From Campylobacterota bacterium (GTDB lineage Bacteria; Bdellovibrionota; Bacteriovoracia; Bacteriovoracales; Bacteriovoracaceae), in contig QNFX01000002.1 in NCBI GenBank assembly GCA_003650125.1, positions 1 to 64,000 of the forward strand: DNA of 64,000 nucleotides, written 5' to 3'. Numbering within the stretch: position 1 is the stretch's first letter; each line of letters starts with the position of its first letter. Positions 35,988 through 45,758 of the stretch are shown in pieces. A program made the position numbers and the translations under genes. The notes beneath the pieces are model-generated. The model searched no databases and was not told the origin of the DNA. It saw nothing but the letters and a program-made list of their open reading frames with translations.

Positions 35988-38024
35988 ATGAATCCTTTAC
36001 TGGATAAATTCGACACTAAATTTGAAACTGTACCATTTGATAAAATAAAAAATGAACATTTTCTTCCAGCTATTAAGGAGGCCATTAAAAAGGCCAAAGA
36101 AGAAATAGAAAAAATAAAACAAAATAAAGCTGACCCTGATTTTTATAATGTTCTAGTAGATATGGAAAACGCTTCAGAGAGGGTTTATACTATCTCAGGT
36201 GTGTTTTTCAACCTTCACTCGGCAGAAACTAATGATGAGCTGACTAAGCTTGCTAAGGATTTTTCACCCTTAGTTACAGAATTTGGCAATGATGTCATTT
36301 TAGATGAAGGACTCTTTAAAAAAGTTCAGGCAGTTTATGAAAAGATGGGTGAACTCGATCTATCTCTTGAGCAAAAAATGTTACTGGAAAAGACTTTTAA
36401 AGAATTTAAAAGAAACGGTGCCCTTTTAAATAGTGTTGAAAAAGAAAAGCTAAGAGAACTAGATAAAGAATTATCTAATCTTGGTCTTCTGTTTGGTGAT
36501 CATGTTTTAAATGATACCAATAGCTTTGAATTAATTCTTTCAAATATAGATGATCTTAAAGGTTGTCCGGAGTCTTATATTGAATCGGCCGCTCAGATGG
36601 CAGTGGATAAAGGTTACGAGGGGCAATGGCTCCTGACCCTTGATTATCCCAGCTATATTCCCTTTATGACCTATGCCGATAATAGAGAACTTAGAAAAAA
36701 AATGTATATGGCGTTTGGCTCAAGAGGATTTAAAAACGGAGAGAATGATAATAAGGATGTTGTTAGAAAATTAGTTGAGCTTCGTTACACGAGGGCGAAC
36801 CTTTTAGGTTATAATTCTCATTCAGATTTCATTCTTGAAGAGCGAATGGCCGGAAGTGCTAAAACAGTGATGGATTTTATTGATGAAATACTATCTTACG
36901 CAAAACCGGTAGCTAAAAGGGAGCTGGAAGAACTTTCTGAATTCTCAAAAGTAAATGGCGGCCCCGAGGCAATGCAAGCGTGGGACTTTGGTTATTGGAA
37001 AGAAAAACTCAAACAAGAAAAATTTGATATTAACGATGAAATGCTAAGGCCTTATTTTAAGTTGGAAAAAGTTTTGCAAGGAGCTTTTGATGTGGCCAAC
37101 AAACTATATGGTCTAAATTATAAAAAGGTCGATGGAGTTGCTGTTTATCACGCTGATGTTGAAGTTTATGATGTGACAGATAATGAAGGCAACCATATGG
37201 GTGTTTTTTATGCTGACTTCTTTCCTCGTGCAGGAAAAAGAGGTGGAGCATGGATGACCAGCTTTAGGGATCAAAGAACTAAAGATGGGGTAGATCAAAG
37301 ACCACATATTTCTATCGTCTGCAATTTTACCAAGCCAATTGGTGATAAACCTTCACTTTTGACTTTTAGTGAAGTGACTACTCTTTTTCATGAGTTTGGA
37401 CACTCATTACATGGGATGCTTTCTCATTGTAGTTATAGCTCAACTTCAGGAACTAATGTCTTTTGGGATTTTGTTGAACTTCCTTCACAAATTATGGAAA
37501 ACTGGGCCTTTGAAAAAGAATGTCTAGATATGTTTGCCAAGCATTATAAAACCGGGGAAAAAATTCCTGAAGAGCTAATTAAAAAGATTAAGGAGAGTGC
37601 TAGCTTTTTCGAAGGATGCGCTTCCGTTAGACAATCAAGTCTTGCCCTTTTAGATATGTCTTGGCACAAGGATGACCCTAGCGCTATTGATGATGTGGAT
37701 ACATTTGAAAAAGAGGTTACTGAAGTAACTAGGATTTTTCCTGCTGTTGCTGGAACCAATGTTAGTACGTCATTTAGTCATATTTTTGCCGGAGGTTATT
37801 CTTCTGGTTACTATTCCTACAAATGGGCCGAAGTTTTAGATGCCGATGCCTTTGAATTATTTCAAGAAAAAGGAATATTTAATTCTGAGGTTGCAGATAG
37901 CTTTAAGAATAATATCCTATCTAAGGGAGGCTCAGAGCATCCTATGGAATTATATGAGAAATTTAGAGGAAGAAAACCTTCTACACATGCTCTTTTGAAG
38001 CGGGGTGGTCTGCTTCCGCACTAG
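35988..38024 (+). CDS. M3-family oligopeptidase (Dcp/oligopeptidase A-like)
   Basis: 678 residues, no signal peptide, so cytoplasmic. The zinc site TLFHEFGHSLHGML has HExxH with downstream Glu in the WDFVELPSQIMENW segment. YADFFPRAGKRGGAWM is typical of the Dcp/PrlC branch. It cuts short peptides or dipeptides from peptide C-termini; this fits digestion of imported peptides (opp operon at 56.7 kb). The last 44 bases overlap the convergent flavin oxidoreductase gene. Confidence 0.92.
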   Translation: MNPLLDKFDTKFETVPFDKIKNEHFLPAIKEAIKKAKEEIEKIKQNKADPDFYNVLVDMENASERVYTISGVFFNLHSAETNDELTKLAKDFSPLVTEFGNDVILDEGLFKKVQAVYEKMGELDLSLEQKMLLEKTFKEFKRNGALLNSVEKEKLRELDKELSNLGLLFGDHVLNDTNSFELILSNIDDLKGCPESYIESAAQMAVDKGYEGQWLLTLDYPSYIPFMTYADNRELRKKMYMAFGSRGFKNGENDNKDVVRKLVELRYTRANLLGYNSHSDFILEERMAGSAKTVMDFIDEILSYAKPVAKRELEELSEFSKVNGGPEAMQAWDFGYWKEKLKQEKFDINDEMLRPYFKLEKVLQGAFDVANKLYGLNYKKVDGVAVYHADVEVYDVTDNEGNHMGVFYADFFPRAGKRGGAWMTSFRDQRTKDGVDQRPHISIVCNFTKPIGDKPSLLTFSEVTTLFHEFGHSLHGMLSHCSYSSTSGTNVFWDFVELPSQIMENWAFEKECLDMFAKHYKTGEKIPEELIKKIKESASFFEGCASVRQSSLALLDMSWHKDDPSAIDDVDTFEKEVTEVTRIFPAVAGTNVSTSFSHIFAGGYSSGYYSYKWAEVLDADAFELFQEKGIFNSEVADSFKNNILSKGGSEHPMELYEKFRGRKPSTHALLKRGGLLPH

Positions 38025-39009
38025 AAATATCTAGGGCCTTGAGATTTTTAAAGGCCCTAACATATTCATCAATAATTCTTTCAACAATTTTAGCAACAGG
38101 TTCCACTCCATGTGTAAATTCAATGGAAGGCCCGGCACACCATACTGTTTTATAAGTAGCACTAAAGGCAGCTTTCTCAATCGCTTTAGTCCCCAGATAC
38201 CAGGTAAGCATTTTTATATATTTTTTAATCTTTTGATTTTTTGTAAGCATAGATTCCACGATATTTTGCTTAGTACCTATTTTTTTTACGTAAGGAGTAT
38301 TTATCACCGTACAGGGACTTCCTGATATCTTAGTGGATAAAACGATATCTTCCGCTCCATATGTTACACAGGCCTTTTTATACTTTGTGCTGACCGGACT
38401 CTCTTTGGCGGCGATAAAGGGACTTCCTATAGAAGCTCCCGCGGATCCCATAGCGAGAATTGAAAGTAGTCCATCTCCAGTGCCAACTCCTCCAGCAGAA
38501 ATTATAGGAAGATCGCAGTTTTTTACCAGTTTAGGAATCAGAACACTGGCCGGTACTGGGCCTGCATGTCCACCGGCCCCTGAATTGACCGCCACAATAG
38601 CATCAGCGCCTAGTTGTTCTACTTTTTTGGCATATTCAAGGTCAACAACATCACAAAGTATTTTAGTCTTTTTATTTTTGAATCTTTGTATAGTCTCTTC
38701 AGGGCTTCCCAGGCTGGTAATAATAAAATCAGGTTCTATTTTCTCACAGACCTCAAGTTGTTTTTTTAGTTTTATATTGGATTTATTAACAATTAAATTT
38801 ACGCCAAAGGGCCCTGTTATATTTTTTTTAAGATCTATCATGGCCTCATGAAATTCCTCTGCTGTCCGCCAGTTAAGTGCTGGCACACATCCCATGATTC
38901 CCGCTTTGGCCGCTTCAAGTAGCATCTCCTTATTTGAAACCAAAAACATCGGTGCCATTATAATTGGATATTTGATCTTAAAAGTTTTAGTTAACCAGGT
39001 ATCTATCAC
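37981..39009 (-). CDS. Nitronate-monooxygenase-like flavin oxidoreductase
   Basis: GTG 39009 with a purine-rich site upstream gives VIDTWLTKTFKIKYPIIMAPM, where the TIM-barrel fold begins; a further 29 residues are open upstream. ADAIVAVNSGAGGHAGPVPAS and LPIISAGGVGTGDGL are FMN-phosphate-binding motifs, and GASIGSPFIAAKES is typical. The family includes 2-nitropropane dioxygenase and FabK-type enoyl reductases; the missing FabK Fe-S or monovalent-cation hallmarks cannot be judged. It is 343 residues. Confidence 0.82.
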   Translation of the reverse strand: MIDTWLTKTFKIKYPIIMAPMFLVSNKEMLLEAAKAGIMGCVPALNWRTAEEFHEAMIDLKKNITGPFGVNLIVNKSNIKLKKQLEVCEKIEPDFIITSLGSPEETIQRFKNKKTKILCDVVDLEYAKKVEQLGADAIVAVNSGAGGHAGPVPASVLIPKLVKNCDLPIISAGGVGTGDGLLSILAMGSAGASIGSPFIAAKESPVSTKYKKACVTYGAEDIVLSTKISGSPCTVINTPYVKKIGTKQNIVESMLTKNQKIKKYIKMLTWYLGTKAIEKAAFSATYKTVWCAGPSIEFTHGVEPVAKIVERIIDEYVRAFKNLKALDISSAEADHPASKEHV

Positions 39010-39156
39010 TCTTTCTCTCCCCTCTAATTTTTTGCGAAATAATATCCTTTGTCGCTTTAAAAGGAAAATCAAGCACACAGCATTATATGTAAGCAATTTT
39101 TAGACATAAGGTGTTAGAAGTTTGTTAAAATATATTAACGAAACGAGGAGGACAGG

Positions 39157-40335
39157 ATGTTTTTCCACTTAAAAGGAATGATTCTTATTTTATTTTTTAT
39201 GGCAGGAAATGCTTTTGCAAGCATGCCTAAAAAAGTATTTATTTCAGTTGATGCTGATACTTTATCCATTTTGAAAAAAAAGAAATTTATCTCTTACGTA
39301 CCTAAAACTAATAGCAAAATTTCCGTAGTTGAAGTTAACAAAGAAGATATAGAGAAGATATCTGAAGTTATGCATAATGAATTTCGCCGCTGTGGTGGAT
39401 TTATGTTTCATGAGAATTACTCTGATGCTAAAAAAGTTTTTGATCCCGTTTCTAAAAAAGTATCTTTATTTGTGGATTATGCCATTAATAGGGAGAGTGT
39501 GGTTGCTAACTACCTTGACCAAGTAGATGAGAAAAAAATTATTGAGGTGATCGAAAAGTTATCGAGCTTTCCCAATCGGCATTATCAAAATACAAATGGC
39601 GTAACATCTCAGCTATGGATAAAGTCCAATTGGGCCAGACTCGCTAGTGTCAGAAGTGATATCTCTGTTTCAGAGTTTAAGCATCGCTGGAAACAATCAA
39701 GTATTATTCTAACTATTAAAGGTAGTAAAAGGTCTGATGAAATTATTGTCTTTGGAGGACACGGAGATTCTATTGCCGGCTCAAGATATGGTAGGAGAGC
39801 AGGTAATAAAGCTCCGGGAGCAGATGATAATGCCTCAGGAATTGCCGTTATTACGGAGCTTATAAGACTTGTCGTAGATAATAATTATGTTCCCCAAAGG
39901 ACTTTAAAATTTATCTCTTATGCAGCAGAGGAAGTAGGGCTTAGAGGTTCAAGAGAGGTGGCAAATTCCTTAAAAGGTCAAAATGTAATTGGCGTAATTC
40001 AATTTGATATGACCAATTATAAGGGATCAAATAACGATATCACTCTAGTTTCTGATTATACTTCCAGCGAACAAAATGCCTTTTTGGCCAAGTTGATCGA
40101 TCGTTATGTAGGGGCAACTTGGAGTTATGGAAAATGTGGATATGCCTGTTCAGATCATGCCTCCTGGAATAGTGCTGGATTTGCGGCATCCTTTCCCTTT
40201 GAGGCCCATATTAGAAATGCCAACCCTCATATTCACTCGAGTAGAGATACTATCGATAAATCTGACTATGGGGCCAAGCATGCAGTTAAATTTGCCAAGC
40301 TTGGTATAAGTTACTTAATAGAGATGGATCAATAA
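39157..40335 (+). CDS. Secreted M28 leucyl aminopeptidase
   Basis: 392 residues with signal peptide ending GNAFA and a probable propeptide to about residue 130. Zinc-site residues in Vibrio aminopeptidase order: His202 (GGHGDS), Asp223 (GADDNASG), Glu258/259 (AAEEVGL), Asp284 (FDMTNY) and His358/360 (NPHIH). CGYACSDHASW matches the disulfide-containing segment of that enzyme. It removes N-terminal residues from peptides outside the cytoplasm, fitting a predatory lifestyle with peptide import. A strong GAGGAGGACAGG ribosome site suggests high expression. Confidence 0.92.
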   Translation: MFFHLKGMILILFFMAGNAFASMPKKVFISVDADTLSILKKKKFISYVPKTNSKISVVEVNKEDIEKISEVMHNEFRRCGGFMFHENYSDAKKVFDPVSKKVSLFVDYAINRESVVANYLDQVDEKKIIEVIEKLSSFPNRHYQNTNGVTSQLWIKSNWARLASVRSDISVSEFKHRWKQSSIILTIKGSKRSDEIIVFGGHGDSIAGSRYGRRAGNKAPGADDNASGIAVITELIRLVVDNNYVPQRTLKFISYAAEEVGLRGSREVANSLKGQNVIGVIQFDMTNYKGSNNDITLVSDYTSSEQNAFLAKLIDRYVGATWSYGKCGYACSDHASWNSAGFAASFPFEAHIRNANPHIHSSRDTIDKSDYGAKHAVKFAKLGISYLIEMDQ

Positions 40336-40371
40336 TATTTACGCCTTGAACAAGGTAGGGTAGATTAGGCC

Positions 40372-42942
40372 ATGGCCCATGAAAATCTGCCCCCTTTACC
40401 TCCTTTTCAAGAAATAAAGGAATTCCTCGATACTGAACGTGAAACCATCATTAAGGTTAATGCCTTTTCTGAAGAAGATGATTTTATACGGCCTGGGTCT
40501 CAGGCCCTGCAAGTTTTAGAACTATTAGAAGAGCTACAAACCAAGTTGTGGCAGTTTTTCAAAAAATTCCCCAATTTTATTTCTTATTTTGAAAAAGAGC
40601 ATATTCCTCTAATGGAATTTTTTAGACGGGAATATATCCTGGAAATTTGTTTTTTAGATGATTATTTATTCCCCGAGAGGGCCTTATTTTCTTTTGCCAA
40701 AGATGGAGCTGTAGAAGAAGAACTAGTTAGTGAAATTCATCGATTCTTTAGTGAGTGGGCAGAGAAAAAAGAATCAGCTCATAAAAAAAATCTAGATAAT
40801 TTAAAAGAAAATTTTTATTTAGATTTTTCTACTGATGAATTAAGCTGCGATTGCCGTATTTGTTTGGCCGATTATAAATCAAAAATCAGAGACACTTTAT
40901 ATAAAGAATGCACCGATAAATTGGAAAATACCAAAGAGGCCATTCGGGAAACCGTTGAAGATGGCATTCAAACAGTTAGTGGACTCTACTATTCGCTACA
41001 AAAAGATTTGGATAAGCTATTTTTTAGATTTAGAAAAAAATTAAAGAAATCGTCCCTAAATAGATTAGAATCTCAGATAAAGAATCAAATTAAAGATTAT
41101 TTCCATTATCCTAGTGAGTTAGCAAAAAGACATTCTTTAAATTTGGAGCAGCTCTTTCGACAAATTCTCAAAATGCAGGGATTAAAACAAGATTTGGTTG
41201 GCGAGAATGAATACGATAGATTTTTCAGGCAACTCTCTAGCAACCTTTGGAAAAATGAAAAGTATTTAGAACGAGAATTTAAAAAACTTTTGAAATCACT
41301 TTTAATCTTAAAAAGAAAAGATATCTCGGGAAAAATTCTTCAAGATTACCTAGGAGAGTTTTGGATCCACTCACTAGCTAGAAAGGTTAAAAGGAAAATT
41401 ATCTATCATGCTGGGCCCACAAATTCGGGTAAAACTTATTTTGCAGTAAAAAAATTGATGAAGGCCAAAAAGGGTTGTTACCTTGCACCTCTGCGGCTTT
41501 TAGCAGCTGAATTATACGATACGATGAACTCTCAGGGAGTCAGTACAACTCTTTTAACAGGTGAAGAAGTTATTGAAACTGAGAATGCTACTCATTACTC
41601 TTCCACTATTGAGATGGCCCGACTAGCAGAGGATTTTGATTGTTGTGTAATCGATGAAATTCAAATGATCACGGATACTCAAAGAGGTTGGGCCTGGACT
41701 CGAGCTTTGGTCAACATTATGGCCGATGAAATTCATATATGTGGAGATCCCTCAGTACTAGATTTAGTCCAGCAAATAGTTGATCTTTGCGGAGACACTT
41801 TAGAGGTAAAATACTACGATCGAATGACCAAGCTAGATCTATCGCCAAGGCCTTATAATGTAGGGGAACTTGAAAAATATGATGCTTTGGTGGTGTTTTC
41901 TAGAAGAAATGCCCTTAGGTATAAAATGGATCTTGAACGACTCGATTTTAAAGTTTCTATTGTCTATGGAAGACTAAGTCCTGAGGTAAGAAGAGAGCAG
42001 GCGAGAAAGTTTGATCAGGGAGAGACCGATATTATGGTGGCCACTGATGCCATCTCCATGGGAATGAACTTGCCGATTAAAAGGATCATTTTTTCTACTC
42101 TCTCTAAATTTTTTGATAATCAGGAACATGTCTTAACTAACAGTGAAATAAAACAAATTGCTGGTAGGGCCGGAAGATATCAAAGGTTTCCTGAGGGGGA
42201 AGTTTCTTGCCTTTCAAGAGTTGAAGGAGGCATGGATTTAATTAAACATGCTCTAGAATCAACTTTGGAACAAAAATCTAACTGTATGGTTGGACCTGAT
42301 TTAGAAATTTTCAGCCAGGTTAATACTGCTCTTAAGGGGCATGCACTGCCTATATTAAAACTTTCTGAGTTCCTACAACTATTTAACACTATGGAATTTA
42401 AGCATCCATTTTATTGTGTAGATTTAAAAGAGATGATTGAGTTGACCGAAATGGTGGAAAATGCTGATACCAACGATATGCTCTCCTCCTCAGAGATTTT
42501 TGGTTTCGCCTGTGCTCCTGTGAATTTAGGTCTTTTAGAACATGTTCAATATTATGTTTGGATTTTAAATCATTTTGTTAAAGGTGGCCCCGTAGTCAAC
42601 GAATCAATCTCTCATAAATCAGGAGATATTGATTATTTAGAAACGTCCATTAAATGTGTCGAACTTTTTCAGTGGCTCTCACGGCATTTTAATAATAAAC
42701 ATTTTGAGTTTGATGAAGAGGCCCTTTTAGAGAATAAAGGATTAGCAATAGAAAAGCTCAATGAATTGCTATCTGATAAGATTGTTCCGACATGTAATAG
42801 TTGTGGCAAGAAGTTACAAGAGAATTCAAGATTTGCGATATGTGAAGATTGTTTCAAGCAAAGAAAATTCTCGCGAAAGAGAAGAGCAATTCCCCGGAAA
42901 AAAGTAAGCAAGGGTAGATCGGTTAAAAGAAGAAAAAGGTGA
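40372..42942 (+). CDS. SUV3-type RNA helicase with long N-terminal region and zinc ribbon
   Basis: 856 residues. The helicase core begins near 340: HAGPTNSGKTYFAV (Walker A), DEIQM (motif II), VVFSRRNA, YGRLSPEVRREQARKFDQG, VATDAISMGMNLP and QIAGRAGRY, the last three diagnostic of SUV3, the mitochondrial degradosome helicase also found in some bacteria. The N-terminal 335 residues are charged and helical with CDCRIC near 158. The C-terminus has a four-Cys ribbon (CNSCGKK...CEDC, about 807-835) and a basic tail. Probably RNA turnover or ribosome work. Its stop overlaps the next start (TGATG). Confidence 0.88.
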   Translation: MAHENLPPLPPFQEIKEFLDTERETIIKVNAFSEEDDFIRPGSQALQVLELLEELQTKLWQFFKKFPNFISYFEKEHIPLMEFFRREYILEICFLDDYLFPERALFSFAKDGAVEEELVSEIHRFFSEWAEKKESAHKKNLDNLKENFYLDFSTDELSCDCRICLADYKSKIRDTLYKECTDKLENTKEAIRETVEDGIQTVSGLYYSLQKDLDKLFFRFRKKLKKSSLNRLESQIKNQIKDYFHYPSELAKRHSLNLEQLFRQILKMQGLKQDLVGENEYDRFFRQLSSNLWKNEKYLEREFKKLLKSLLILKRKDISGKILQDYLGEFWIHSLARKVKRKIIYHAGPTNSGKTYFAVKKLMKAKKGCYLAPLRLLAAELYDTMNSQGVSTTLLTGEEVIETENATHYSSTIEMARLAEDFDCCVIDEIQMITDTQRGWAWTRALVNIMADEIHICGDPSVLDLVQQIVDLCGDTLEVKYYDRMTKLDLSPRPYNVGELEKYDALVVFSRRNALRYKMDLERLDFKVSIVYGRLSPEVRREQARKFDQGETDIMVATDAISMGMNLPIKRIIFSTLSKFFDNQEHVLTNSEIKQIAGRAGRYQRFPEGEVSCLSRVEGGMDLIKHALESTLEQKSNCMVGPDLEIFSQVNTALKGHALPILKLSEFLQLFNTMEFKHPFYCVDLKEMIELTEMVENADTNDMLSSSEIFGFACAPVNLGLLEHVQYYVWILNHFVKGGPVVNESISHKSGDIDYLETSIKCVELFQWLSRHFNNKHFEFDEEALLENKGLAIEKLNELLSDKIVPTCNSCGKKLQENSRFAICEDCFKQRKFSRKRRAIPRKKVSKGRSVKRRKR

Positions 42943-43781
42943 TGGCCCCGGAAGATTTTGCTAGAAATATTTTATTAAGCTCTAAATTAGCTGATAAATT
43001 AAAACCTTTTGAGGGTTCTAACTTTGATATAGGAAAAGGAGAAAAAGTCCCTGATACTCCGGCGAGATCACACCTTTTAAAGTTTTCCTCTAAGAAAATA
43101 AAATTCCCTAAGGCCTCACAATTTCATCATCAAGATAAACGGGCCATGGCCTTGCATTTTTTTGCGAATCATGAGCTCCTAGCAATAGAAATGATGGCCG
43201 CCTTTCTCCTTAAATTTCCCACAGAAAATGAACAAGATATTAAATTGAAACTTGGAGTACTCTCGGCCCTAGAAGATGAACAAAAGCATTTGAAAATGTA
43301 TCTAAAAAGAATGAAAGAGCTCGGAACTGAATTTGGTGACTATCCTTTGAATGACTTTTTCTGGAAACAAATGAATTATATCGATAAGAAGGAAGAATTT
43401 CTAGCAGTAATGTCTTTAACCTTTGAGACAGCAAATTTAGATTTTTGCCTTTTTTACAGAGAGGTTTTTAATGAATGTGAAGACCTCGAATCCGCCAAGA
43501 TTATGGAAGTTATCTTTGAGGATGAAATATCCCACGTTAAACTTGGACTTAATTTTTTAAATAAATGGAAACAGGATCAGGATTTATTTGACTACTATAA
43601 ATCGCTGCTACCAGAGGGTCTCTCACCTAATAGATCAAAAGGGATTAACTTTAACGCGAAGCTTCGTAGAGAGATCGGCTTTGAAAAAAGCTTTGTGGAA
43701 AAGATAGAAAATTATCAGGAGAAAAATAGAATTTTTAATCGGAGAGATAATGTCCAGCGATCGAGTGAACATAGATTTTGA
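42942..43781 (+). CDS. DUF455 ferritin-like protein
   Basis: 279 residues from ATG 42942 (overlapping the helicase stop). RAMALHFFANHELLAIEMMA, EDEQKHLKMYLKRM and FEDEISHVKLGLNFL are the DUF455 pattern; the two ExxH motifs plus Glu in NHELLAIE and FETANLDF would form a diiron site in a four-helix bundle, related to MiaE-like hydroxylases. Substrate unknown. The gene sits between a SUV3 helicase and an ATP-grasp gene with overlaps at both ends, suggesting the three work together. Confidence 0.8.
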   Translation: MAPEDFARNILLSSKLADKLKPFEGSNFDIGKGEKVPDTPARSHLLKFSSKKIKFPKASQFHHQDKRAMALHFFANHELLAIEMMAAFLLKFPTENEQDIKLKLGVLSALEDEQKHLKMYLKRMKELGTEFGDYPLNDFFWKQMNYIDKKEEFLAVMSLTFETANLDFCLFYREVFNECEDLESAKIMEVIFEDEISHVKLGLNFLNKWKQDQDLFDYYKSLLPEGLSPNRSKGINFNAKLRREIGFEKSFVEKIENYQEKNRIFNRRDNVQRSSEHRF

Positions 43782-44847
43782 ACCTCAGCTATATGGCATA
43801 AATAGCAAGGCCAGTTTTAATGAGGAATTTGAATATATATATTTTTTCTTTAAAGATAAAAACCTTAAAAATATCAGAGCTTATCCAAAGGATTACCTTG
43901 GGTATCTACAAAAATTAGGACTTGAGCTGCCCAAGCTATCCCCACATGACCAAAATCAAAATGATTGGTGGGGAGAACTTAGTGAAAAAAGTAGAGTGCT
44001 AAACTCAAAAGTCACAGCGGTTGAAATAGGACTTCAAAATGGATTGTGTCCTGACAGCGTAAGGGTGGTCACAAAGATTGAAGAAGTTGAGAGCATTTTA
44101 GATGAGAATCCTCGTAAAGATTTTTTTATCAGAGATCCCTATTTGGCGGCAGGAAATAATAGTTTAATTTTTTCCCGTAAAAATTTTAAGAAAAAATTCA
44201 TCTCTAAGTTACTAAATGAAAGAAATCTAATCATGGCACCCTATTTTAGACGTTTGATGGATGTTGGCTTTGTTTTTAATCATGGAGAAATAGAACTTTT
44301 ATGGAATCTTAATTCTAAAGATGGAAAATTTAAAGCTGGGATAATTTATAGAGAAGAGAAGGATTTCTTTGACTTAATCGAGAGTGAATTTGGACTTAAA
44401 AGGAATGAGATATTAGGTATCCAAAATAAGATATACGGCCTTTATCAAAAAAAGGGAGCAGAGGGGATAATGCAAGTAGACTCTTTTTTTTATCAGGAAG
44501 AGGGACAAGTTAAGTATTACCCTTTAGTAGAAGTGAATTATCGCAAGACATTTGGTCTTTTCATAAATAGATTAAGGTTATTGTTAAAAGATGAGGAAGT
44601 AGGGATTTTTCTAAACTTTAACACTTCAGACTTACGGCCAATTGAAAATTTTAATCAACGTCTTGATCAAATAGGGGATTTAAGTGTTATTCCACTTTCG
44701 CCCCAGGATGGGCGATTTTCCTCTTTCTTTGCAACAAGCGATTCCCTCAGTAACTTGCATAATTTGATAAAAAAAACTTGGCAGAAATTGTCCACAGGAG
44801 AGGCCACTCTTTCACCCTCTCTAAATCTTGACCAATTTATATTATAG
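43750..44847 (+). CDS. ATP-grasp-like ligase
   Basis: 365 residues, GGAGAG before the ATG, overlapping the DUF455 gene by 32 bases. ATP-grasp features in order: FFIRDPYLAAGNNSLIFS where ligases have a Lys and a Gly-rich loop, LIMAPYFRRLMDVGFVF (metal/ATP-binding Glu position replaced by Ala-Pro-Tyr), GIMQVDSFFY and YPLVEVNYRKTFGL, matching the Mg-binding ExN region. Such enzymes couple a carboxylate to an amine through acyl-phosphate. The substrate is unknown; the context suggests a peptide- or amino-acid-type modification linked to the ferritin-like oxidase. Confidence 0.65.
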   Translation: MSSDRVNIDFEPQLYGINSKASFNEEFEYIYFFFKDKNLKNIRAYPKDYLGYLQKLGLELPKLSPHDQNQNDWWGELSEKSRVLNSKVTAVEIGLQNGLCPDSVRVVTKIEEVESILDENPRKDFFIRDPYLAAGNNSLIFSRKNFKKKFISKLLNERNLIMAPYFRRLMDVGFVFNHGEIELLWNLNSKDGKFKAGIIYREEKDFFDLIESEFGLKRNEILGIQNKIYGLYQKKGAEGIMQVDSFFYQEEGQVKYYPLVEVNYRKTFGLFINRLRLLLKDEEVGIFLNFNTSDLRPIENFNQRLDQIGDLSVIPLSPQDGRFSSFFATSDSLSNLHNLIKKTWQKLSTGEATLSPSLNLDQFIL

Positions 44848-44922
44848 TGTTTTGGTATCCTATTAAATAATTCTGATTATATTACTTAATAAAAAGTATT
44901 TTTTTTTCGATAGGTCTATCAT

Positions 44923-45756
44923 ATGAAATTCGATATAAACGCCCTAATTGAAAAGATCAAAGAAAAAATCCCCTTCGGTCAAAAGGAAGAAGAGGAAGTT
45001 GTAGAAGTACAAGAGGAAGTATCTGATGAGGGTGAAGAAACTAAAGTAGAAGAGATCGAAGAAGAAGATGATGAAGATGCCGCTGCAAAAAAGAAAAAAG
45101 GTCTTTATATAAAGATCCTCGCTGGAGTCGTTGTAGCATTTTTGGCGATTGATGAGTTTACCAAAGATAAAAAAGGTCCCCCTCCAGCACCCACCAAAAA
45201 GGTAAGAGCAAAAAAGAAAAAAGTGAAAAAAGCTAAAAAGGCACCCGTAAAAAAAGTCGCTAAAGAGAAAAAAGTAGAAAAACAAGTTAAAAAAGTTGCT
45301 ATGCCAAAGGTCGAACCCAAACCTGAGGTAAAACTTCCTACAATTACTAAAGAACCGATTAAACCAATAAAAAGAGAAATCAGTTCAGTTCCACCAATTC
45401 CTCCTAAAGAAGAACCAAAACAACAAGATCCAAAGGAATTGGCAATAGATGTAACTGAGATTGTGGAAGAGATTGGAACTCCAACTACAGAAGAACTAAA
45501 AGGACCTGCTGAATATGTATCCCCACCTGATTATACAGAAGTTGGAAGAGGCTTGGTCTATAACTGTAGAGGCAAACACTGGGCATGCGTAGATAAGAAT
45601 TCTTATTTTGCCTGTAGGGATAACCTTAAATGGTCAAAAGAAAATACTAAGGCCCCTGAATGTTTTACTAAAGATGTTTATAGAAATGAAAAAGATTGTA
45701 GGGTTATTCAAACCCATTTCGTAAATACTAATGAACAAATTGATTTTTGTAAGTAG
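44923..45756 (+). CDS. TonB-like envelope-spanning protein with Cys-rich C-terminus
   Basis: 277 residues in four blocks: a very acidic cytoplasmic part (about 18-55), one membrane span (IKILAGVVVAFLAI), a Lys-rich then Pro-rich stretch (about 80-165) resembling TonB or FtsN spacers, and a ~65-residue domain with eight Cys (YNCRGKHWACVDKNSYFAC...). I infer a cytoplasm-to-outer-envelope linker. No TonB C-terminal motif is present. A perfect inverted repeat, GATAGGTCTATC (44909-44920), covers the ribosome site two bases before ATG, possibly limiting translation. Confidence 0.55.
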   Translation: MKFDINALIEKIKEKIPFGQKEEEEVVEVQEEVSDEGEETKVEEIEEEDDEDAAAKKKKGLYIKILAGVVVAFLAIDEFTKDKKGPPPAPTKKVRAKKKKVKKAKKAPVKKVAKEKKVEKQVKKVAMPKVEPKPEVKLPTITKEPIKPIKREISSVPPIPPKEEPKQQDPKELAIDVTEIVEEIGTPTTEELKGPAEYVSPPDYTEVGRGLVYNCRGKHWACVDKNSYFACRDNLKWSKENTKAPECFTKDVYRNEKDCRVIQTHFVNTNEQIDFCK

Positions 45757-45758
45757 AT

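Noticed and set aside
38333-38851. A 172-codon rightward frame
   Set aside because: Antisense to the flavin oxidoreductase gene; Ser/Pro-rich composition typical of mirrored coding.
40336-40371. CCTTG-AA-CAAGG hairpin as terminator after the aminopeptidase gene
   Set aside because: Two-base loop and no T tract; cannot form a useful terminator.
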